Origin: Thermoanaerobacterium xylanolyticum LX-11
GTDB lineage: Bacteria; Bacillota; Thermoanaerobacteria; Thermoanaerobacterales; Thermoanaerobacteraceae
DNA length: 64,000 bases
Direction: 5' to 3'
Assembly: GCF_000189775.2 (NCBI RefSeq)
Contig: NC_015555.1
Location: forward strand, 1,933,001 to 1,997,000
In this document: piece by piece, positions 51,359-60,980 of the stretch
Numbering within the stretch: the first letter of the stretch is position 1
Layout of the letters: each line of letters starts with the position of its first letter
The notes under the pieces: generated by a model
Told to the model about the DNA's origin: nothing
The model's database searches: none
Seen by the model: the letters and a program-made list of their open reading frames with translations, nothing else
Translations under genes and position numbers: made by a program

Positions 51359-51493
51359 TCATTTGTCTTCATCCTCATCATCATCTTTTTTTCTATCTTT
51401 TAAGACGAGAACAGGTATAAATGACATAGCCATGTACATTATGCCTACAACTAAGACCACAAGAATGCTTAGTTTTATAACCAACTGTTCCAC
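51359..51493 (-). CDS. 44-residue membrane protein with acidic tail
   Basis: A short gene starting at GTG 51493 with GGAGGTGG upstream. The product has one membrane helix (residues about 5-31, VIKLSILVVLVVGIMYMAMSF...) followed by LKDRKKDDDEDEDK, a highly charged cytoplasmic tail. Nothing similar can be named. It lies between the LacI-type and HAD genes on the same strand. The good ribosome site and membrane-protein composition argue that it is real. Confidence 0.6.
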   Translation of the reverse strand: MEQLVIKLSILVVLVVGIMYMAMSFIPVLVLKDRKKDDDEDEDK

Positions 51494-51556
51494 AAAAACC
51501 ACCTCCGGCACTTATAAAGCCTACTACATTATATGCAAAAGGTGGTTTTTGGTATC

Positions 51557-52378
51557 CTAAACAGCCATAATTTGTTGCTTTGCAAAAATCCTATTTATCG
51601 CAAATGCAATGCCATCTTCATTGTTTGACTTCGTAACAAAGTCTGCCTTTATCTTTACAAGTTCAGGCGCATTTGCCATCGCAATACCAAATCCAGCGTA
51701 CTCTATCATCGATAAATCATTGAGATTGTCACCTACAGCAGCAACAAGTTCCCTTTTAATGTTGTACATATTTGCCAGCGTCTTTAATGCATTGCCTTTG
51801 CTAACACCTTTAGCATTAAGCTCCAAATGGCCACCGCCAGATGTTGAAACAGAAACTATCTTTGAAAGTTTATCGTAAACTTCCGGGTCTACAGGGGCAG
51901 GATTTTTAATGTCGCCTATTGCGTATATTTTAGCAGTGCCTTTTCCCGTATTTTTGATGCATTCAGCAAGATCACCAACAGCGTCCACTTCGACTGTATT
52001 AAACGACAAATACCATTCAACCCTTTCATTCATTTCTTCAACCACCAGCTTGTCATCGATATATAGATTTACTTGGTAGCCACTACTTTTTAATACATCG
52101 ATGACCTCTATGGCATCATCTGGCTGAATCGGGTTATAATAGTACACTTTTTTCGTGTAAATATCTTTTATCAAAGCTCCGTTAAAGCAAATGACAGGTG
52201 CATTTACCCTAAGCTCTAAAGCGTATGGTAATATTGATGAAAACATCCTGCCTGTGGCAATTGTGTAAATGACTCCCTTTTCTCTTAATTCATTTATGGC
52301 ATTAATATTTGCTTCAGATATTTTGTTATTGCTATCTAAAAGGCTTCCATCAGCATCTGTTACAAATAACTTACACAT
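51557..52378 (-). CDS. Cof-type HAD-IIB phosphatase
   Basis: Hydrolase of 273 residues that probably dephosphorylates sugar phosphates or similar small metabolites. Motif I VTDADGSLLD (a variant with Ala between the two Asp; DxD is kept), motif II ATGRMF, and the C-terminal motif KGNALKTLANMYN / AVGDNLNDLSMIEYAGFGIAMANA are all present. The type C2 cap occupies about 80-190. ATG 52378 is the more plausible start, with AGGGG upstream. The substrate is unknown. Confidence 0.9.
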   Translation of the reverse strand: MCKLFVTDADGSLLDSNNKISEANINAINELREKGVIYTIATGRMFSSILPYALELRVNAPVICFNGALIKDIYTKKVYYYNPIQPDDAIEVIDVLKSSGYQVNLYIDDKLVVEEMNERVEWYLSFNTVEVDAVGDLAECIKNTGKGTAKIYAIGDIKNPAPVDPEVYDKLSKIVSVSTSGGGHLELNAKGVSKGNALKTLANMYNIKRELVAAVGDNLNDLSMIEYAGFGIAMANAPELVKIKADFVTKSNNEDGIAFAINRIFAKQQIMAV

Positions 52379-52580
52379 ATATTTCAACCCCTACGTTTAT
52401 TTTTCTATAACTATATTATAACAGTTTGTAAATTTACATACTATATCATAATTTAGTATAAAACGTTAACACTGAAAATTTTACATTTTCATTTTTTATT
52501 TAACAAACTTTTTACAATGTATATTTTGCATCAATACTCTCAAAATATATTTGTGACATATTAAATGGAAGGGTGGGCTT

Positions 52581-53252
52581 ATGCTTATTATATTTTTTCG
52601 TACACTGATCTTGTATTTCTTGGTAGTAGTAGTCATGAGAATAATGGGAAAGCAGCAAATAGGGCAATTGCAGCCATATGAATTGGTTGTAGCAATAATG
52701 ATAGCTGATTTGGTAGCCGTACCTATGCAAAACAAGGGTATACCTCTTTTAACAGGCATAATACCTATTTTTACTTTGCTTATATCACAGCTTTTTTTGT
52801 CGTATGTATCAATGAAAAGCCTACACGGACGTGAAATCATCTGTGGAAAACCTACAGTTTTAATTGACAAAGGCAAAATCCTAACAAAAGAACTTCAAAA
52901 GGAAAGGTACAATATAAACGATCTTTTAGAAGAGCTTAGAGTCATGGGCTATCCAAATATTGCAGATGTAGAGTATGCAATATTGGAGACAAATGGCTGT
53001 TTAAGCGTAATACCAAAAGTCGAAAAAAGACCTGTAACGCCTAATGACTTAAATCTGACACCACAGTATGAAGGACTACCTCTTCCTATAATTATAGACG
53101 GAAAAATCATAAGTAAGAACATGGAAATGGCAAATGTAGATATGAATTGGCTTAATGAACAATTGAAGATGTGGAATATAAGCAGCATAGATAATGTAAT
53201 ACTGGCATCACTTGACCCCAATAACGTATTGACAGTTTACAAGAAGGAGTGA
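52581..53252 (+). CDS. DUF421 (YetF-like) membrane protein
   Basis: Protein of 223 residues. Three membrane helices in the first 80 residues (LIIFFRTLILYFLVVVVMRIMG; ELVVAIMIADLVAVPM; LLTGIIPIFTLLISQLFL) are followed by two YetF-type cytoplasmic repeats with KQQIGQLQPYE and CGKPTVLIDKGKI, and PLPIIIDGKIISKNM. YetF-like proteins in Bacillus spores form part of a complex involved in germination or dipicolinate handling; here the role is not established. It is followed by a DUF4363 gene, 8 nt away, a common clostridial pair. Confidence 0.88.
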   Translation: MLIIFFRTLILYFLVVVVMRIMGKQQIGQLQPYELVVAIMIADLVAVPMQNKGIPLLTGIIPIFTLLISQLFLSYVSMKSLHGREIICGKPTVLIDKGKILTKELQKERYNINDLLEELRVMGYPNIADVEYAILETNGCLSVIPKVEKRPVTPNDLNLTPQYEGLPLPIIIDGKIISKNMEMANVDMNWLNEQLKMWNISSIDNVILASLDPNNVLTVYKKE

Positions 53253-53260
53253 TACATTAA

Positions 53261-53644
53261 ATGAAGCACGTAATTCCATTGATTGCAACCATAACTATCT
53301 TAATAATACTTGTAGACATAGCTTCGTACAACTACTTATATGCTTCATCCAACAGCATAGAAAAAAAGCTTGATGTTATAGAGCAAGACATAAAAAGTGA
53401 GAAGTGGATGAGTGCCAAAACAAATGCCGATGATTTAGAAAAGATTTGGGGAAAAATAAGCAACAAATGGGCAATTTTAATTGAACACAGAGAAATAGAC
53501 GACATTGATATGAGTCTTTCAAAGCTTAAAAGCTTTATCGAAACTAAAGACAAAGATTTAAGCCTATCAGAGCTTAAAACATTGAAAGAGCTTTACAGCC
53601 ACATACCATCAAATGAGAAGCTGACACTTGAAAACATACTATAA
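53261..53644 (+). CDS. DUF4363 family protein
   Basis: Protein of 127 residues. One N-terminal membrane helix (PLIATITILIILVDIASYNYLY, about 5-26) anchors a helical extracytoplasmic domain (LDVIEQDIKSEKWMSAKTNADDLEKIWGKI). The family is usually encoded next to DUF421 proteins, as here, and is expected to act with them in the membrane. Function unknown. Followed by a terminator. Confidence 0.82.
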   Translation: MKHVIPLIATITILIILVDIASYNYLYASSNSIEKKLDVIEQDIKSEKWMSAKTNADDLEKIWGKISNKWAILIEHREIDDIDMSLSKLKSFIETKDKDLSLSELKTLKELYSHIPSNEKLTLENIL

Positions 53645-53646
53645 AA

Positions 53647-53668
53647 ACCCGGTTTCCCGGGTCTTTAT
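53647..53668 (+). terminator. Terminator after the DUF421/DUF4363 pair
   Basis: Stem ACCCGG with a TTTC loop and CCGGGT, then CTTTAT. It is short but GC-rich, directly after the stop. Confidence 0.65.
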
Positions 53669-53758
53669 AGTGTACAAATTAATTTTGTGCTGGAACTGTC
53701 AACTCTTTCGCGTTTTTAGCAGCGTCAGGCAATACCACATTGACATTAAATTTTTGAA

Positions 53759-54337
53759 TCAAACATTGCCTTTTAGCCCTATCTCATCCGCTACACTTCT
53801 CATGCCTATGATGGTTTCTTCTATCACTTTATCTAAGTCCATGTTAAGCATTTTTGCGCCTTCCTCTATGACGTCCCTATTGACACCTGCTGCAAAACTT
53901 TTCTGTTTCCACTTTTTCTTTACAGATTTCACTTCTAAGTCAAGTATGCTTTTGCTGGGGCGCATAAGCGCTGTAGCTGTAATAAGTCCTGTCAGCTCAT
54001 CAATTGTGTACAAAACCTTTTCCATTTTATGTACCGGTTCTACATCCGAGCACAATTTCCACCCATGGCTTTCTATTGCATGAATATATTCTTCAGGCCA
54101 TCCACGTTCCTTTAATATTTCTCTTACTTTCTTGCAATGCTCATTTGGATACATCTCATAGTCAAGGTCATGCAAAAGTCCTACGATACCCCATTTTTCC
54201 TCATCTTCGCCAAAAAGCTCAGCAAAATGCCTCATAACCGCTTCAACAGCCAACGCATGTGTGATAAGGCTTTCACTTTTGTTGTAATCCTTTAATAATT
54301 TATAAGCTTCATCCCTATTAATTAAAGCATTCTCCAT
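53759..54337 (-). CDS. HD-domain hydrolase (HDIG type)
   Basis: Protein of 192 residues. The metal-binding pattern H..HD is seen as SLITHALAVEAVM (His), VGLLHDLDYEMYPNEH (HD, about residues 53-60) and an Asp in LYTIDELTGLI. This family of small predicted phosphohydrolases acts on nucleotides or related phosphoesters, but its substrate is unknown. A good start is at 54337. It is in the same orientation as hepT/mntA, 85 nt away. Confidence 0.8.
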   Translation of the reverse strand: MENALINRDEAYKLLKDYNKSESLITHALAVEAVMRHFAELFGEDEEKWGIVGLLHDLDYEMYPNEHCKKVREILKERGWPEEYIHAIESHGWKLCSDVEPVHKMEKVLYTIDELTGLITATALMRPSKSILDLEVKSVKKKWKQKSFAAGVNRDVIEEGAKMLNMDLDKVIEETIIGMRSVADEIGLKGNV

Positions 54338-54421
54338 AATGCAATACCCTCTTTCGTAATAATATTATTTTTAAATAGAATTATACCACATAGAGGAATG
54401 TTATCAAAACAGCATGGCTTA

Positions 54422-54844
54422 TCATACGCCAATGTACCTGCTTATTATATCTACATATTTGCTAAAATCCTCTATTGTCATCTTGACGCTGTTGTATACA
54501 ATTTTATCATCAATCTTTTCATACTGGTGCACTAATCTATTTCTCAAACCAGAAGCTGGAGCTATCTTAACCGCAAAGTCCACATCCAGAATTCCAATTT
54601 CGCTCAAATCAATAAACGAATTGAAATAATCCGAAGCAGGCGGTCTTTTTAAATACGCAAGAATCATATTATTTATATCTAAAGCTAAATCTACTATTAA
54701 TTGCAATAACCTTTCAATAGCATATTTCAGTTTAATGTCATGCACATATTCCTCGTATGTACACGAAGACAACTGCTTTAACTCATTTATATGTTCTAAC
54801 ATTCTAACCAATTTTTCTTGTATCACTTGAAATGTATCATCCAT
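54422..54844 (-). CDS. hepT: HepT-like toxin (DUF86)
   Basis: HEPN-domain RNase-type toxin of 140 residues. The catalytic motif R-x4-H-x-Y is intact as RNRLVHQY (about residue 103). HepT toxins of this kind cleave RNA and are neutralised by the cognate MntA, which adenylylates the Tyr of the motif. The gene follows mntA with start ATG 54844 just after the mntA stop, with GAGGGG upstream; a GTG at 54853 overlaps mntA. Type VII toxin-antitoxin system. Confidence 0.82.
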   Translation of the reverse strand: MDDTFQVIQEKLVRMLEHINELKQLSSCTYEEYVHDIKLKYAIERLLQLIVDLALDINNMILAYLKRPPASDYFNSFIDLSEIGILDVDFAVKIAPASGLRNRLVHQYEKIDDKIVYNSVKMTIEDFSKYVDIISRYIGV

Positions 54845-54845
54845 T

Positions 54846-55328
54846 TTATTCACCCCTCAATAATTTGTCTATTTCTTTTCTCAGATACTGTCTCCTTTGC
54901 TCTCTCAAAAACTGAGTATCAGCATATCTAAAAGATGCATAACACTTAAATTCCACAAAATCATTTGTTGAGCCGTAAAGAGGTCTCCCATATTTTGCAA
55001 TCTGATATAACAGCAATGGATCGGCCTTTTTTATATTGACGAGATCCACTTTTTCGGTTCTAAAATATAGAGATAAATTTAAAAGCAATTTCATCTCTTC
55101 ATCGTACGATAATGCTTTATAGCTTTCAAAGGCCAGATCTATATCACTGTTTTCATGATTTAAGCCTTTTGCATAAGAGCCAAACAAGATTAAAAGCTTT
55201 AAATTGAATTTTTTTGCTATTGCCTCAATCTCATCATTATTGTCAAAAAGTAATTTTTTATCTATTTTATCCAAACTAACACTTCCTATTGGCAGAATCA
55301 TTCGTAATATTCTAAATTTTAAATCCAT
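54846..55328 (-). CDS. mntA: MntA-like nucleotidyltransferase antitoxin
   Basis: Minimal nucleotidyltransferase of up to 160 residues. GSYAKGLNHENSDIDLAFES gives the G-S-x10-D-x-D active-site pattern, and VDLVNIKKADPLLLYQIAKYGRPLY is the typical C-terminal part. It adds AMP to HepT and so silences it. The TTG at 55274 has GGAAGTG 5 nt upstream and would give a more usual length (142 residues); the ATG at 55328 lacks a good site, so the shorter form may be the true one. It is transcribed with hepT. Confidence 0.85.
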   Translation of the reverse strand: MDLKFRILRMILPIGSVSLDKIDKKLLFDNNDEIEAIAKKFNLKLLILFGSYAKGLNHENSDIDLAFESYKALSYDEEMKLLLNLSLYFRTEKVDLVNIKKADPLLLYQIAKYGRPLYGSTNDFVEFKCYASFRYADTQFLREQRRQYLRKEIDKLLRGE

Positions 55329-55431
55329 CTTTTACAATTAAATCTTACCATTTTCCATGTATACAATCAATAAATTCGTTGCTGTATTAGACGAAATTTT
55401 ACCATACAAATCTTAAGACAATCAAATTTTC

Positions 55432-55460
55432 TTGACTTTATTGAATCAAAGTGCTATTTT
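55432..55460 (+). promoter_or_regulatory. Promoter of the pan operon
   Basis: TTGACT (55432-55437), 17 bp, TATTTT (55455-55460), followed directly by the PAN RNA motif. The -10 is weak. Confidence 0.55.
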
Positions 55461-55467
55461 TATTATG

Positions 55468-55552
55468 ATGGTATCCCGAGTGGAACCATACATAAGGCTA
55501 AAATTTTAAAGTTCATGCCTCGCCAGGATCATATGACCGGGACGGGAGATAA
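55468..55552 (+). ncRNA. PAN RNA motif
   Basis: The 5' leader contains TATCCCGAGTGG at the start and GACCGGGACGGGAGATA at the end, which pair into a long interrupted hairpin. A conserved leader structure of this sort, called the pan motif, is known before panB/panC/panD in Firmicutes and is thought to control them, but its ligand is not known. A terminator follows it. Confidence 0.6.
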
Positions 55553-55566
55553 AAAGGTGTATTATG

Positions 55567-55590
55567 CCTTCCGTACGGAAGGTTTTTTTT
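55567..55590 (+). terminator. Terminator in the pan leader
   Basis: Stem CCTTCCGTACGGAAGG followed by eight T, between the PAN motif and the first gene. This suggests control by attenuation. Confidence 0.85.
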
Positions 55591-55624
55591 GTTATCTCCC
55601 ATATTTGAAGGGAGTGTTGTTTAA

Positions 55625-56470
55625 ATGAAAGTAGGTTTCATTGGTGCAGGAAAGGTTGGCACAGGACTTGGTATTTTGCTTACAAATTCATCAATAAAAG
55701 CTTCAGGATATCTAAGCCGTAATATTGGTTCTTCACTCAAAGCATCATCTCTGACAAATTCCACTGCCTTCTTAAAATACGAAGACATCATAAATGCGTC
55801 AGACGTGATCATAATAAGCACAAAAGATGACTGTATAAAATCCATCGTTGAAGAAATCCTACAGTACAAATCTATTATAAAAAATAAAATCTTTGCACAC
55901 TTAAGCGGCTCAATTTCCATTGATGTACTAAAGCCTCTTAAAGAATATGGACACACGATGGTCCTACATCCTGTCCAAACATGCCCATCAATAGAAGCTG
56001 CAGTCTCTCTGCTTCCGGAAAGTTATTTTACAATTGAAGGAGATAACTTCGCTGTAAATGCTGGAATAAACATCGCAAAGGAAATAGGGGCAAGACCAAT
56101 AGTGATAGATGGAATTAATAAACCCCTCTATCACGCAGCATGTGTCATGGCATCAAATTACCTTGTTACTCTTATAAAAGCTGCTAATGAACTTTTAAAA
56201 GCTTCTGGATTTCCTTTTGACAAACATCCAAATTTACTTTTGCCACTTATAAATGGAACTTTGAAGAACATAAGTGAAAGAGGATGTGACGCATCGTTGT
56301 CAGGTCCTATTGCCAGATGCGACATGGAAACGGTCAAAAAACATATTAAAAGCATAACCGATGATGAACTTTTAATGCTATACAAAGCTATGGGGAATGC
56401 CACAATAAAATTTTTTAAAATTTCAGGTGATGAAAAAATAGCCGAATTGGAGGAGATTTTTAATGAATGA
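55625..56470 (+). CDS. panG: PanG-type ketopantoate reductase (Rossmann/DUF2520)
   Basis: Protein of 281 residues. The N-terminal Rossmann motif [17 protein letters not shown] (about 3-19) binds NADPH. The C-terminal half is a DUF2520 domain ([22 protein letters not shown]). PanG of Francisella, with the same architecture, replaces PanE as ketopantoate reductase, and homologues exist in Clostridioides difficile. Its place as first gene of panB-panC-panD supports this role. The start overlaps nothing. It overlaps panB by 8 nt. Confidence 0.75.
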   Translation: MKVGFIGAGKVGTGLGILLTNSSIKASGYLSRNIGSSLKASSLTNSTAFLKYEDIINASDVIIISTKDDCIKSIVEEILQYKSIIKNKIFAHLSGSISIDVLKPLKEYGHTMVLHPVQTCPSIEAAVSLLPESYFTIEGDNFAVNAGINIAKEIGARPIVIDGINKPLYHAACVMASNYLVTLIKAANELLKASGFPFDKHPNLLLPLINGTLKNISERGCDASLSGPIARCDMETVKKHIKSITDDELLMLYKAMGNATIKFFKISGDEKIAELEEIFNE

Positions 56471-57287
56471 TAAAATAACAGTTTCTACATTAAAGAAGCT
56501 CAAAAAAGACGGCATAAAGATAACTGCATTGACTGCCTATGATTATCCGACAGCAAAGATATTGGACGAAATCGGTATTCATTTTATACTTGTAGGCGAT
56601 TCCCTCGGCATGGCAGTATTAGGATATGAAAGCACCATACCCGTCACAATGGATGACATGGTGCGCCACACAAAAGCTGTCGCAAAAGCAGCGAAAAATG
56701 CTTTTGTTGTGGCTGACATGCCTTTTATGTCTTACAACATATCTAAAGAAGATGCGCTTAAAAATGCTGCTCGCCTTTTGGCTGAAGGAGGCACTCAAGC
56801 CGTAAAGCTGGAAGGCGGCGTCGAAATAGCTGAAACAGTAAAAGCGATCGTGAATGCCGGCATCCCAGTAGTAGGTCACATAGGCCTTACACCTCAATCT
56901 GTGAACCAATTAGGTGGATACAAGGTTCAAGGCAAGGATGATAAGACAGCATCAAAACTAAAAAGCGATGCAAAATCATTAGAAGATGCCGGTATCTGCG
57001 CTCTTGTCCTGGAATGCGTGCCAATGGATTTGGCGAAAGAAATCACTGAATCCCTATCAATACCTACAATAGGTATCGGAGCAGGGCCATACTGCGATGG
57101 TCAGATACTTGTACTTCACGATATGTTAGGGCTTACTCAAGGACACAAGCCAAAATTCGTAAAGCAGTACGCAAACATCAGCCAAATAATAAAAGATGCC
57201 GTAGGAAACTATATATCAGATGTCCAAAATAGATTATTTCCAACCGAAGAATACTCATTTGCTAATAGAAAGAGTGATGAAAAATGA
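56463..57287 (+). CDS. panB: 3-Methyl-2-oxobutanoate hydroxymethyltransferase
   Basis: Enzyme of 274 residues that makes ketopantoate using methylenetetrahydrofolate. The metal-binding [23 protein letters not shown] (about 42-64) and [19 protein letters not shown] are canonical, and the C-terminal [22 protein letters not shown] is complete. It overlaps panG and panC, which indicates coupled translation. Confidence 0.96.
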   Translation: MNDKITVSTLKKLKKDGIKITALTAYDYPTAKILDEIGIHFILVGDSLGMAVLGYESTIPVTMDDMVRHTKAVAKAAKNAFVVADMPFMSYNISKEDALKNAARLLAEGGTQAVKLEGGVEIAETVKAIVNAGIPVVGHIGLTPQSVNQLGGYKVQGKDDKTASKLKSDAKSLEDAGICALVLECVPMDLAKEITESLSIPTIGIGAGPYCDGQILVLHDMLGLTQGHKPKFVKQYANISQIIKDAVGNYISDVQNRLFPTEEYSFANRKSDEK

Positions 57288-58135
57288 TGGTTGTTGAAAA
57301 GATAAAAGATGTCAGAGAAATCATAAAGTCACAAAAGAAGCAAAATAAAAAGATAGGGCTTGTGCCTACCATGGGCTATCTTCATGAAGGGCACCTTTCC
57401 CTCATAAAAAAAGCTAAAGAAAATTCGGACTTCGTATGTGCCAGCATATTTGTAAACCCAATTCAATTTGGCCCAAACGAAGATTATAACAAATATCCAA
57501 GAGATATTGAACGAGACATTAAACTGTTGGAAAATCAAGGTTGTGATCTTGTCTTTATACCATCGGTAGAAGAAATGTATCCAAACGAAAGGCTTACGAC
57601 AATAACCGTAAGTAAAATCACAGACAAGCTTTGCGGGGCATATAGACCAGGACATTTCGATGGTGTATGCACTGTAGTAGCAAAACTTTTTAATATATTT
57701 GCGCCTGATATAGCAGTATTCGGCCAAAAGGACGCTCAGCAAGTAGCTGTAATAAAGAAGATGGTAGAAGACTTAAATATTCCAGTCGAAATAATCGCAT
57801 CGCCTATAGTAAGGGATGAAGATGGATTAGCACTAAGTTCAAGGAATACTTACTTAACTTATGAGGAAAGACATGCAGCACTAATTTTAAACAAGTCATT
57901 AAAGGTGGCTGAAAAACTCCTTGTATCTGGAGAAAGAAGTGCAGAAAAAGTCTTAGACGCTGTGAGAAAAACTTTAGAAAGCGAGCCTCAGTGCAAAGTA
58001 CAGTACGTCTCATGTGTTCACCCTGATACGTTGGAAGATCTGACAACTATAGGCGATAAAGCATTGATTGCAATTGCATGTTATATAGGGAATACGAGAT
58101 TAATTGATAATTTACTATGGGGTGTTGATGAATAA
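57284..58135 (+). CDS. panC: Pantothenate synthetase
   Basis: Ligase of 283 residues that joins pantoate and beta-alanine with ATP. The HIGH-like motif [17 protein letters not shown] (about 29-45), [13 protein letters not shown], and the KMSKS-like LSSRNTYL are intact. [14 protein letters not shown] and VFGQKDAQQ complete the fold. It overlaps the following panD by 1 nt. Confidence 0.97.
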   Translation: MMVVEKIKDVREIIKSQKKQNKKIGLVPTMGYLHEGHLSLIKKAKENSDFVCASIFVNPIQFGPNEDYNKYPRDIERDIKLLENQGCDLVFIPSVEEMYPNERLTTITVSKITDKLCGAYRPGHFDGVCTVVAKLFNIFAPDIAVFGQKDAQQVAVIKKMVEDLNIPVEIIASPIVRDEDGLALSSRNTYLTYEERHAALILNKSLKVAEKLLVSGERSAEKVLDAVRKTLESEPQCKVQYVSCVHPDTLEDLTTIGDKALIAIACYIGNTRLIDNLLWGVDE

Positions 58136-58488
58136 TGCAGCGATTTATGATGAAATCTAAAATTCACAGAGCAACTGTCACAGATGCAAACCTAAACTAC
58201 ATGGGCTCTATAACTATTGACAAGAGGTTAATGGATCTTGCCGACATTCTGCCAGGAGAAAAAGTGCAGATCGTCAATAACAACAACGGCGCAAGATTCG
58301 AAACGTACGTCATAGAAGGGGAAGAAGATTCAGGCACTGTATGTTTAAACGGTGCTGCGGCAAGACTTTGCCTCCCCGGTGATATTGTGATCATAATTTC
58401 ATATGCAATGATGGATAATGAAGAAGCTAAAACTTATAAACCGAAAGTCGTATTTGTTGACGAAAAAAATAGGCCTTTAAAAGACTAA
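58135..58488 (+). CDS. panD: Aspartate 1-decarboxylase
   Basis: Pyruvoyl-dependent enzyme of 117 residues that makes beta-alanine from aspartate. The self-cleavage site is the Gly-Ser bond in NYMGSITID (Ser about residue 25), which generates the pyruvoyl group; [16 protein letters not shown] is the other characteristic stretch. The first four residues are extra compared with most PanD proteins; ATG at residue 5 or 6 is an alternative start. Confidence 0.96.
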   Translation: MQRFMMKSKIHRATVTDANLNYMGSITIDKRLMDLADILPGEKVQIVNNNNGARFETYVIEGEEDSGTVCLNGAAARLCLPGDIVIIISYAMMDNEEAKTYKPKVVFVDEKNRPLKD

Positions 58489-58493
58489 AAATT

Positions 58494-58531
58494 TAAAAAG
58501 AGCAGTGTAATTTCAATACATTGCTCTTTTA
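58494..58531. terminator. Bidirectional terminator after panD
   Basis: AAAAAGAGCAGTGTA pairs with TACATTGCTCTTTTA. It ends 2 nt before the convergent capA-like gene. Confidence 0.85.
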
Positions 58532-58533
58532 TT

Positions 58534-59607
58534 TTATTTAATCCCATTTGATAGATCCGCAATCTTTTCTAATACCCTTTCTTTTTCGCTGTCTTCTAAT
58601 ATAACAGGTGTAAAATCATTCCGCTCTTTTAAAGAGGAAATCGATATAGGTATTAAGTTCATGTTTGAATCGATCAATCTTTTTGAATTATCAAATGTGA
58701 AAGTCTGTTGAAAGATGAATGCGTCTTTGTCTGATGGGTTTCTGTTGCCGCCAAAGATGAAATTGCCTAAAGAATAGACTATGTACTTGCCATTGTACTT
58801 TTCTATGCCCTCAATCACATGAGGGTGTGTGCCCAAAACGAGATCTGCCCCTTCATCAACTGAATAATGTCCTAATGCAATCTGTGTATTATTGGGATAG
58901 TATTTCCCCTCATCACCCCAGTGAAAGCATACGATGACTAAATTGGTTTGCCTTTTCATATCCTGAATATCTTCCTTTATTTGCTTTTTCAAATCTTCAG
59001 GAAAACTCCAACCTGTATAACCTAAAATTCCAACTTTTATTCCTTTGATTTCCTTTATGTACTTGTACCCATATCCAAAAAAGCCTATTCCTGCTTTTTT
59101 AAGGGTATAAACTGTGTCATCAAATCCTTGTCTTCCATAGTCAAAAGAATGGTTATTAGCCAAATTTACAGCATCAATCCCTCCATCTTTTAATATATTT
59201 ACATAAATGGGATTTCCTTTAAATTTGTACTCTTTGTCAGCCTCTTTTGAAGCATTTGTCAACGTCCCTTCTAAATTGACTATTGTCAGGTCATCATTTG
59301 TAAAGATGCTTTTCACATTTTGAGTAAAGTATCCGTAATCGCTACTGTGTTTTTGAAACTCTGCGTCAAATGTGTACTCTTTTCCAAAGCTTTCGTCAGA
59401 GCCCAGCGTCGTATCACCTGCAGCGCTTATGGTGATCTTTATCGAAGCATTATTTACATTTTTATCGCCATTTGATGCCGTCTGCTTTAAATTATCATTG
59501 CCAACTTTAGAAGCTTCTTGTATGATGCCATTTTTGCCCATTGTCATCCCGTACGATATAAAAAATGCAGCTATCATCACAAGTACAGAAATTATAAATT
59601 TTTTCAC
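58534..59607 (-). CDS. CapA/PgsA-family protein
   Basis: Protein of 357 residues. An N-terminal membrane helix (KKFIISVLVMIAAFFISYGM, about 2-21) precedes a calcineurin-like phosphoesterase-type domain of the CapA/PgsA family (SAAGDTTLGSDESF, TIVNLEGTLTN, NLANNHSFDYG, VVCFHWGDEGKYYPN, GTHPHVIEGIEKYN). In Bacillus CapA takes part in poly-gamma-glutamate export. No capB/C neighbours are seen, so another envelope role is likely. GTG 59607 with GAGGTGG upstream is the best start. Confidence 0.85.
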   Translation of the reverse strand: MKKFIISVLVMIAAFFISYGMTMGKNGIIQEASKVGNDNLKQTASNGDKNVNNASIKITISAAGDTTLGSDESFGKEYTFDAEFQKHSSDYGYFTQNVKSIFTNDDLTIVNLEGTLTNASKEADKEYKFKGNPIYVNILKDGGIDAVNLANNHSFDYGRQGFDDTVYTLKKAGIGFFGYGYKYIKEIKGIKVGILGYTGWSFPEDLKKQIKEDIQDMKRQTNLVIVCFHWGDEGKYYPNNTQIALGHYSVDEGADLVLGTHPHVIEGIEKYNGKYIVYSLGNFIFGGNRNPSDKDAFIFQQTFTFDNSKRLIDSNMNLIPISISSLKERNDFTPVILEDSEKERVLEKIADLSNGIK

Positions 59608-59719
59608 AATGCCCACCTCTTTTATCCCATGTATAATTATATAATATTTTACAAATAAGTAATAATTAATTAATTATAAAATTTATAAAAAATATGGCGC
59701 ACACTATGTACGCCACACA

Positions 59720-60937
59720 TCATGTAAGGATTATCTTGTTGTAAGACTTTTTACCTCGTCTTAAAATCATGTAACCTTCCTTAAACATGTCTTCTGTAAC
59801 TACAGCATTTACGTCTTTTACATTTTCATCATTTACGTAAAGGCCACCTTGAGTAATAAGCCTCCTTCCTTCGCTCTTTGAAGGAATTATGCCCGTCTTT
59901 ACAAGAACATCCAACAAATTTAATCCTAACATGTCACTTGTAATCGTGGAAGTAGGCACATTGCTTAAATCTCCTCTGCCCTCAAACAAGGCTTCTGCTG
60001 CCTTTTTTGCTTTTTCAGCCTCATCCACACCATGTACAAGTTTTGTAACTTCGTACGCCAGAACTTTTTTGGCTTCATTTATCTCCTTATCCTTTAAAGA
60101 GCCAAGTCTTCTGACTTCATCAATAGGCAAAAATGTCAACAATGAGAGGCACTTTTCAACATCTGAATCATCTATATTTCGCCAATACTGATAAAAATCA
60201 TACGGCGGCGTCTTATCAGCATCAAGCCAAATAGCTCCCTTTTCAGTCTTACCCATCTTCTTCCCTTCACTTGTAGTAAGCAGAGTAAATGTCATGCCGT
60301 ATGCTTGTTTTCCTTCTTTCCTCCTTATCAGATCGACGCCTGCCAATATATTTGACCACTGATCGTCTCCGCCCATCTGAAGCACACAGCCGTACTCTTT
60401 GTTTAGCATAAGAAAATCGTACGCTTGCATAAGCATGTAATTAAACTCTAAAAAAGAAAGTCCTCTTTCAAGCCTCATCTTGAAGCATTCGGCAGTAAGC
60501 ATCTTATTTACAGAAAAATGTACTCCTATATCTCTTAAGAACTCCACATAGTTAAGATTTAAAAGCCAGTCAGCGTTATTAGCAAGTATCGCTTTGCCAT
60601 CTGAAAAATCTATAAAACGGCTCATTTGTCTTTTGAAAGCCTCTGCATTGTGAGATATCTCCTCTTTCGTCAGCATCTTTCTCATATCTGTCTTGCCAGT
60701 CGGATCGCCTATCATGGCAGTGCCACCGCCAATTAAAGCAATAGGCCTGTGTCCTGCCCTTTGCATGTGAGCCATAACCATAAGCTGCAAAAAATGTCCA
60801 ACATGCAGGCTATCTGCCGTCGGGTCAAAACCTATGTAAAAAGTAACCTTTTCTTTCTCCAATAATTCTTTGATTTCATCTTCATGAGTCATCTGCTGTA
60901 TAAAATTTCTCTCTTTCAACACATCAAAAACCGACAT
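59720..60937 (-). CDS. tyrS: Tyrosyl-tRNA synthetase
   Basis: Class I synthetase of 405 residues that charges tRNA-Tyr. The HIGH motif is in [11 protein letters not shown] (about 39-49), [15 protein letters not shown] holds Tyr-binding residues, and KMSKS appears as [11 protein letters not shown]-terminal S4 domain (about 345-400, [22 protein letters not shown]) is present. No T-box leader is seen in the 43 nt before it. ATG 60937 has GGAGGT upstream. Confidence 0.96.
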   Translation of the reverse strand: MSVFDVLKERNFIQQMTHEDEIKELLEKEKVTFYIGFDPTADSLHVGHFLQLMVMAHMQRAGHRPIALIGGGTAMIGDPTGKTDMRKMLTKEEISHNAEAFKRQMSRFIDFSDGKAILANNADWLLNLNYVEFLRDIGVHFSVNKMLTAECFKMRLERGLSFLEFNYMLMQAYDFLMLNKEYGCVLQMGGDDQWSNILAGVDLIRRKEGKQAYGMTFTLLTTSEGKKMGKTEKGAIWLDADKTPPYDFYQYWRNIDDSDVEKCLSLLTFLPIDEVRRLGSLKDKEINEAKKVLAYEVTKLVHGVDEAEKAKKAAEALFEGRGDLSNVPTSTITSDMLGLNLLDVLVKTGIIPSKSEGRRLITQGGLYVNDENVKDVNAVVTEDMFKEGYMILRRGKKSYNKIILT

Positions 60938-60980
60938 CAAATTGACCTCCTATATTCATAATATTTTTCAAAAATTTTAA

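Noticed and set aside
53679-53762. A 27-codon minus-strand frame starting TTG at the end of the HD-hydrolase gene, with AAAGG upstream
   Set aside because: It overlaps the preceding stop, is very short and has only a weak start; it may be chance or a remnant.
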